Source: Cellulomonas sp.
GTDB taxonomy: Bacteria > Actinomycetota > Actinomycetes > Actinomycetales > Cellulomonadaceae
Direction of reading: 5' to 3'
DNA: 38,654 bases
Assembly: GCA_022013895.1 (NCBI GenBank)
Contig: JAKLPK010000231.1
Coordinates: forward strand, 1 to 38,654
In this document: positions 38,634 through 38,654 of the stretch, piece after piece
How positions within the stretch are numbered: position 1 is the stretch's first letter
Layout of the letters: each line of letters begins with the position of its first letter
The notes under the pieces: generated by a model
What the model saw: the letters and a program-made list of their open reading frames with translations, nothing else
What the model was told of the DNA's origin: nothing
Databases searched by the model: none
Program-made: the position numbers and the translations under genes

Positions 38634-38654
38634 TGCGCCCGGAGGTACTCGAAA
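38634..38654 (-). tRNA. 3' end of a tRNA gene truncated by the window edge (acceptor sequence compatible with tRNA-Arg)
   Basis: Minus strand reads TTTCGAGT-ACCTC-CGGGCGC-A: T-loop, T-stem 3' strand, 7-nt acceptor 3' strand and discriminator base; CCA not encoded. Confidence 0.45.

Overview
High-GC actinobacterial chromosomal window. I read it as follows. (1) A partial NAD-kinase-like CDS, an alpha/beta hydrolase and a divergent HTH/WYL regulator. (2) A large minus-strand RHS/YD-repeat polymorphic-toxin locus (~2.9-14.0 kb): a secreted N-terminal/LamG partner gene, the RHS gene with a C-terminal toxin, a candidate immunity gene, an orphan toxin C-terminal fragment, a MafI-like immunity ORF and small unknown genes. 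(3) A histidine-utilisation cluster (HutI, HutF, M20 amidohydrolase, HutU, HutH) with a divergent IclR regulator. (4) Two paralogous membrane GGDEF-EAL proteins bracketing a peptide/nickel-type ABC transporter, a DUF3830-like protein, a protein of unknown family and a second IclR regulator. (5) A fused SDR/LuxR-ATPase remnant, a DUF4190-like membrane protein, a HipBA-like toxin-antitoxin pair, a second small TA-like pair, and the 3' end of a tRNA at the right edge. The most striking observation is that both large RHS-locus genes are each interrupted by exactly one in-frame TAG, at positions where a conserved aromatic residue is expected, with the same frame open on both sides. No CRISPR array or intact transposon was seen. 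All family calls are from reading translations by eye; no searches were run.
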